From Clostridia bacterium (GTDB lineage: Bacteria; Bacillota; Clostridia; Oscillospirales; Acutalibacteraceae), in contig JAKSQO010000032.1 of assembly GCA_024404095.1 (NCBI GenBank), positions 1-36,202 on the forward strand: a stretch of 36,202 nt of DNA. Reading direction: 5' to 3'. The notes beneath the pieces were generated by a model. The model was given only the letters and a program-made list of their open reading frames with translations, made no database searches and had not been told where the DNA came from. Shown here one piece after another: positions 32,736 to 36,202 of the stretch (positions are counted from its first letter, which is position 1; every line of letters starts with the position of its first letter). Position numbers and translations under genes: made by a program.

Positions 32736-34118
32736 TCATGCGTTTTTCAGCTTCGATTTTGTGAACAAATCGTTTAATGCATCAGCAGCTTTTTCATCTG
32801 CAGATTTTATGGCATGAGTATATATGTTGCCTGTAGTAGTTACATTTGCATGTCCAAGACGTTTCGATACAGTTTTTATATCAGTTCCGTTTGCAATCAT
32901 AAGTGTTGCATTGGTATGACGCAAGCCGTGTATTTTAGTGTTTGGCAAATCGTTTTTCTGCGCAAACTCTTTGTATCGTTTTGATACCGCATCAGGATGT
33001 AGAGAAGCCCCCTCTTCTGATGTAAACACCTTATCGCTGCCCTTCCACGCGTCACCGAGCTTTAGTTTGTTTTTACTTTGTTCAATTTTATATTGTTTAA
33101 GTAACGGGAGCAGGGTTTCGGGAACACGAATTATCCTGTGGGACGATTTTGTTTTTGTATCACTGTCAAATATTCCTTTACCCGATAGATATAGGCTTGA
33201 TTTATTAATATCAATGAGTCCGTTTGTAAAATCAATGTCATTCCAGGTTAGGCCAAGTGCCTCTCCTCGTCTCATGCCTGTATACAGAATAACAGTAAAA
33301 AGTGTTCTGTATAAAATCGGTTCATCTTCTAACAAAGCAAGAAGTCTCAGTGCATCGTCTTCTTCAAGATATGATGCTTCTTTATGTTCAATCTTGGGTG
33401 GTTTTACCCTTTCACATGGGTTTGAAGTTATTATTTGCCATTGAACAGCGGTTGACAGAATCGATGAAATAACAGAATGGTAATACCTTATGGTTGAACT
33501 GTTCAGAGCTTTTGACATGCTGACTTTTTCAAAATAATTCTTCAGTTCAATTTCAAGTGACGAACAAACTTTCTCTGCTGTTTCAACATTTATATTTTTT
33601 CCATTTAACATCAAGCGAATTGTTGACTCACTTAACTCACTTTCCTCAGCCATTCTTTTGATTGTTTTCTTTTTCTCAATAATCATCTTTTTTAAATCTT
33701 TTTTAAGACGATATTTCTTCTGATTCATTATATTTTCGCTCATTAAACTTTTATAAAATGCATTCAAATGTGTTGGTTGTAATTTACTTAATTTAATATG
33801 TCCTATTGCCGGATTTATTCTTTTCAAACAATCGGAATACCGTTTGTATGTTGTTGCCGTTAACTGTGAACTTGCAAAATCACTCATCCATTTGTTTGCA
33901 AAATCAGTAAATTTAGTATCACCCTTTACATACTGCCCGTTTTTCACGTTTTCTTCAAACAATACTGTCTGCCTTTTTAATTCTTTTTCAATTTGTTTAG
34001 GAGTCATTCCTTCTTTAGGTGTCCATGATACAGATTGAAAAAGTTGTTTTCCATTAATATCATAACCGGCAGAAACCCTGATGCGATAATGACCGTTTCT
34101 TTCAGTTATATTTGCCAT
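32736..34118 (-). CDS. Tyrosine recombinase (integrase) with an inserted XRE-type helix-turn-helix
   Basis: A 460-residue site-specific integrase. The N-terminus (GHYRIRVSAGYDINGKQLF) is the arm-binding domain. The core-binding domain starts near 66 (KFTDFANKWMSDF). The catalytic domain keeps all key residues: Arg283 in TGMRRGEAL, Lys324 in the hairpin, His397 and Arg400 in HGLRHTNATLM, His423 in KRLGHANVTTT and Tyr433 in NIYTHAI. Residues about 140-197 hold an inserted HTH (TIKRMAEESELSESTIRLML, then GKNINVETAEKVCSSLEIEL). The insertion lengthens the protein beyond about 400 residues. AAAGGAG precedes the ATG, which overlaps the stop of a truncated gene. It is probably active. Confidence 0.92.
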   Translation of the reverse strand: MANITERNGHYRIRVSAGYDINGKQLFQSVSWTPKEGMTPKQIEKELKRQTVLFEENVKNGQYVKGDTKFTDFANKWMSDFASSQLTATTYKRYSDCLKRINPAIGHIKLSKLQPTHLNAFYKSLMSENIMNQKKYRLKKDLKKMIIEKKKTIKRMAEESELSESTIRLMLNGKNINVETAEKVCSSLEIELKNYFEKVSMSKALNSSTIRYYHSVISSILSTAVQWQIITSNPCERVKPPKIEHKEASYLEEDDALRLLALLEDEPILYRTLFTVILYTGMRRGEALGLTWNDIDFTNGLIDINKSSLYLSGKGIFDSDTKTKSSHRIIRVPETLLPLLKQYKIEQSKNKLKLGDAWKGSDKVFTSEEGASLHPDAVSKRYKEFAQKNDLPNTKIHGLRHTNATLMIANGTDIKTVSKRLGHANVTTTGNIYTHAIKSADEKAADALNDLFTKSKLKNA

Positions 34119-34498
34119 TAAGCAATTCTCCTTTCAATATCACAATCTGTTGACTTCTCTTTGTTCGTTTTGTTTTTTGTTTTATTTTTAATCAGAGTTA
34201 TCGCTGCATGCTGACAGAGTTTTTCGTCTGTATATTCTTCAGAACGACCTTGACTGTATGTATCCAGAATATCTATTTCTCTGTAATACACCTCAGTAAA
34301 CCTTCGCTTCTGCTCTTCTGTTTTAATCTTTTTTGTTCTTACCAGTGTTTCAATTATTTTGTCTTTTACCTCTTGTGCTATATCGCTTTCACATCTGTAT
34401 CCGGCTAACGTATAGATATAATACTCAATACGAGCATAATTGATAAATATTCTGCGCTTACTTTTGTTCAGAATAGAACGAGTAAAGATCTTTACGAT
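34118..34498 (-). pseudogene. Truncated minus-strand gene upstream of the integrase
   Basis: A long open minus-strand frame ends TAA at 34118-34120, overlapping the integrase ATG (TAATG). It carries a plausible protein: CESDIAQEVKDKIIETLV, KTEEQKRRFTEVYYREIDIL and YTDEKLCQHAAITLIKNKTK. There is no usable start in the frame; an in-frame TAA at 34499-34501 limits it, and the first part is antisense to the Gp157 gene. The real gene probably lost its 5' end at a junction near 34440. I do not recognise the family. Confidence 0.45.
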
Positions 34499-34501
34499 TT
34501 A

Positions 34502-34927
34502 TTGCAAAGCGATGAGATTGACTCAGAAACCTTTGCAGATACCTTTGAAGCAATGTCAGCTGACAAGATTGAAGGTTACTGTCAGATTATCCGTCAGCTA
34601 TCTGCTGATGAAGGAATGTTCAAAGCAGAGATTGACAGACTGAATAAGCATAAGAAAGTCTGTGAGAATGCTCAGGCACGATTGAAACAGAGGCTTATTG
34701 ATTATTTAACTACAGCTGATGTTGATAGAATCAAAGCAGGAACATTCACAGTGTCAGTCAGTTCAACACCGTCTGTTAATATTACAGATGAAGAAAAGAT
34801 ACCTAACGAGTATCGAATAGCACAACCTTACAAGATTGATAAGAACGCAATAAAAACAGCTCTCAGAACAGATATCACTGTTCCGGGAGCTGAAATTGTT
34901 TATACGAAAGGAGTACGAATCAGATGA
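34502..34927 (+). CDS. Gp157-family phage protein, doubtful N-terminus
   Basis: This matches the siphovirus Gp157 family, first linked to host resistance to phage. Signature features include QSDEIDSETFADTFEAMSAD, a long helical region (DEGMFKAEIDRLNKHKKVCE, ARLKQRLIDYL) and a C-terminal TFTVSVSSTPSVN, DEEKIPNEYRIAQPYKIDK and VPGAEIVYTKGVRIR. Family likeness (DLYDLLQSDEID) seems to extend upstream of the TTG at 34502; the frame is open from 34409 but has no ATG or clear ribosome site, so the start is lost or unclear. It overlaps the Rad52-like gene by 4 bases, the usual phage recombination order. Confidence 0.72.
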   Translation: MQSDEIDSETFADTFEAMSADKIEGYCQIIRQLSADEGMFKAEIDRLNKHKKVCENAQARLKQRLIDYLTTADVDRIKAGTFTVSVSSTPSVNITDEEKIPNEYRIAQPYKIDKNAIKTALRTDITVPGAEIVYTKGVRIR

Positions 34928-35469
34928 AATTCAGAGATTTAACAAGCGAGGAAATTGAGGTAAGGGTACAGTCAGTTGCCAAAGGCGATAAGGGCATTAT
35001 CCTTCTTCTTTACAAGGATGCAAGAGTTGATCAGAACATCCTTGACGAATCAATTACACCGAAATACTGGCAGAAAGAATACTATGAGGCAAAAGGTATT
35101 CTTTTCTGCAAGGTAGGTATCAATGTGGGTGCACTTACAGGAGGCTATGATACATGGGTATGGAAAGCTGATTGCGGAAGCGAATCAAACATAGAAGCAC
35201 AGAAAGGTGAAGCAAGTGATGCATTCAAGAGAGCCTGTTTCAACTGGGGAATAGGAAGGGAGCTTTATACGGCTCCCTTTATTTATGTTCCGAGTGAGAA
35301 ATGCAACATCAGCAACGGCAAATGCTTTGACAAGTTTATGGTTGAAAGAATCAAGGTTGTCAACAAGCATATTGTCGGTCTGTCAATTATTAACTTATCG
35401 CTCAATACAGATAATCCGAGAGATAAGCGTTGCTTTGCTTGGAAGAAAGAGGTGATTGAAAATGGCTGA
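34924..35469 (+). CDS. Rad52/Sak-like single-strand annealing protein
   Basis: A 181-residue protein that resembles the Rad52/22-type annealing proteins of phages: LTSEEIEVRVQSVAKGD, the KDARVDQNILDESITPKYWQ segment, a central WVWKADCGSESNIEAQKGEA and SDAFKRACFNWGIGRELY (98-115), the most conserved stretch. These proteins anneal complementary single strands during phage recombination. The ATG starts inside the Gp157 stop (ATGA) and the stop overlaps a 25-residue gene. The final 65 residues are poorly conserved in this family. The function is inferred from family likeness. Confidence 0.75.
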   Translation: MKFRDLTSEEIEVRVQSVAKGDKGIILLLYKDARVDQNILDESITPKYWQKEYYEAKGILFCKVGINVGALTGGYDTWVWKADCGSESNIEAQKGEASDAFKRACFNWGIGRELYTAPFIYVPSEKCNISNGKCFDKFMVERIKVVNKHIVGLSIINLSLNTDNPRDKRCFAWKKEVIENG

Positions 35470-35539
35470 TTTAGTATTCTGCGTTTTATGTTTATTCGTA
35501 TTATGGCTCATTGATGACGGTACCGGAAGATACAGATAA
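35462..35539 (+). CDS. 25-residue membrane peptide
   Basis: The frame reads MADLVFCVLCLFVLWLIDDG then TGRYR and a stop. A GAGGTG site lies eight bases before the ATG, and the gene overlaps the Rad52-like stop by 8 bases, a tight phage-like layout. Residues 4-17 are strongly hydrophobic, enough for one membrane helix, with charged residues after it. The function is unknown. The ribosome site and the position support translation. Confidence 0.55.
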   Translation: MADLVFCVLCLFVLWLIDDGTGRYR

Positions 35540-35556
35540 AGAAAGGAATGATTATT

Positions 35557-35934
35557 ATGTCAGAAAAGATTAAGGTGGTTCTCGTTGAACCGAATAAGAA
35601 AGCAGTAATAACTGAGATTGAGAACAGTCTCAAAAGTCTTCAGAAGATTGTGGAAGGATATATTGAGTGCGTATATCCGTTTGAGGATAATGTAGGAATC
35701 ATCGCAAATTAAGAAGGTAAGCTGATAGGTCTTGAGCCGAACAGAGTACTGAGGGATGATAACAGCAATGCTGTTGATATTATTATCGGCACATTCATTA
35801 TTACAGGCCTGACAGAAGATGATTTCGGCAGCCTTGCTGATGAATAGGCTGAATAATATCTCGATATGTTCCGGTGTCCTGAGATTATTTTAAGGACAGA
35901 AAACGGGTTTATTGCTGTTAAAATTGAGAAATAA
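35557..35934 (+). pseudogene. DUF3846-like gene interrupted by three in-frame TAA/TAG codons
   Basis: Starting at the ATG at 35557 (AAGGA upstream), the frame gives MSEKIKVVLVEPNKKAV, SLQKIVEGYIECVYPFEDN and a break at TAA (35710-35712). It continues in frame: EGKLIGLEPNRVLRDDNSNA, IIIGTFIITGLTEDDFGSLADE, then TAG (35845-35847), AE, TAA (35854-35856) and YLDMFRCPEIILRTENGFIA. All pieces together match the DUF3846 family over about 125 codons, with no frameshift. The first piece alone is 51 residues. Mutational decay is most likely; recoding is a weaker option. Confidence 0.65.
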
Positions 35935-35942
35935 AAAGATAC

Positions 35943-35970
35943 TTGACATATACGATTATGAATATATAAT
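35943..35970 (+). promoter_or_regulatory. Strong promoter for a small hairpin RNA
   Basis: Perfect TTGACA (35943-35948) and perfect TATAAT (35965-35970) are 16 bases apart. The expected start near 35977 is one base from the foot of the hairpin, and no gene follows downstream. Confidence 0.75.
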
Positions 35971-35976
35971 GATATT

Positions 35977-36048
35977 AGAATCTATTTCGTCAGCGGGTTA
36001 CTAAAACTATTTTAATAGCTTAGACTGGCATGAAATAGATTCCTTTTT
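35977..36048 (+). ncRNA. Probable 72-nt hairpin RNA with its own promoter and terminator
   Basis: GAATCTATTTC (35978-35988) pairs perfectly with GAAATAGATTC (36032-36042), and CTTTTT follows, which makes an intrinsic terminator. Inside, GTCAG pairs with CTGGC (one G-T wobble), CTAA with TTAG and CTAT with ATAG, so the whole transcript is one long, bulged hairpin with an unpaired CGGGTTA on one side. No start codon with a ribosome site is seen. A regulatory or antisense RNA of the mobile element is likely. I do not recognise the family. Confidence 0.55.
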
Positions 36049-36202
36049 ATGTGGTCATATTTATATCGTATTTAACTTACTGAAATAAAATGACTGATAA
36101 ATAGATCAATTATAATTCAATTTTATCCCAGCCTGCTCTGAAATATGGTAACCCCAAAATAACCCCGCATCTACCAAAGAAAAGCATATAGTCTAAAATA
36201 GT

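Noticed and set aside
34440..34643. Plus-strand frame from a TTG at 34440 overlapping Gp157
   Set aside because: It is a different reading frame of the Gp157 region and does not match the family; Gp157 motifs lie in the other frame.
34502..35469. Element-wide TAR-to-Gln code
   Set aside because: The Gp157 and Rad52-like genes have normal CAA/CAG codons and no in-frame TAA or TAG, so recoding is not seen across the cargo.
35977..36048. CRISPR-associated RNA or tracrRNA
   Set aside because: The minus strand contains TAGTTTTAG-like sequence, but no repeat array, cas gene or anti-repeat is present.
36043..36202. Second attachment site (copy of tRNA-Thr 3' end)
   Set aside because: No match to the T arm or CCA end was found up to the right edge.

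Overview
The window comes from a spore-forming, low-to-moderate-GC Gram-positive anaerobe of the class Clostridia, most likely a Ruminococcaceae/Oscillospirales-type gut bacterium. The supporting signs are spoIIE, a SpoVAF/GerA germination protein, a SpoIID-like protein, a Crh-like HPr, a GSI-alpha-type glutamine synthetase, GGAGG ribosome sites and clear TTGACA/TATAAT promoters. Assignment below class level is inference.

Layout, left to right. (1) 1-860: the infC-rpmI end of the IF3/L35/L20 operon on the minus strand, with its promoter and a terminator/antiterminator leader. (2) 887-4523: rlmB overlapping a 935-residue membrane protein whose C-terminal half looks like a P-type ATPase that has lost its catalytic motifs. 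(3) 4570-6989: spoIIE on the plus strand. (4) 7001-10111: yhaM, a secreted EEP-family phosphatase/nuclease and prmA on the minus strand. (5) 10141-12266: yfbR and glnA on the plus strand. (6) 12280-18471: envelope and sporulation genes on the minus strand: a LiaF-like protein, an anchored Asn/Gln-rich protein, a lipoprotein, SpoVAF, a SpoIID plus three-peptidoglycan-binding-repeat protein and its partner. (7) 18484-22584: a small exopolysaccharide locus (GT4 glycosyltransferase, O-antigen ligase/polymerase, Wzz-tyrosine kinase fusion). (8) 22588-32324: housekeeping genes on the minus strand (pepV, coaD, rsmD, uvrC, crh-like, rimM-trmD, an SDR enzyme and a lipoprotein), broken up by terminators and internal promoters.

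From 32501 onward the character changes. An intact tRNA-Thr(CGU) with a strong terminator is followed by a convergent tyrosine recombinase, as at the attachment end of an integrated element. The cargo visible here is AT-rich and phage-like: a truncated minus-strand gene, a Gp157-family gene with a doubtful N-terminus, a Rad52/Sak-like annealing protein, a 25-residue membrane peptide, and a DUF3846-like gene interrupted by three in-frame TAA/TAG codons. These are followed by a compact promoter-hairpin-terminator unit that should make an RNA of about 72 nt. No second attachment site is visible, so the element probably continues past the right edge.

The most interesting signals are the hairpin RNA, the nonsense-interrupted but indel-free DUF3846 frame, the catalytically degenerate P-type ATPase, the integrase with an inserted XRE-type helix-turn-helix, the HPr paralogue with Ser at position 15, and a ribosome binding site buried in a terminator-like stem.
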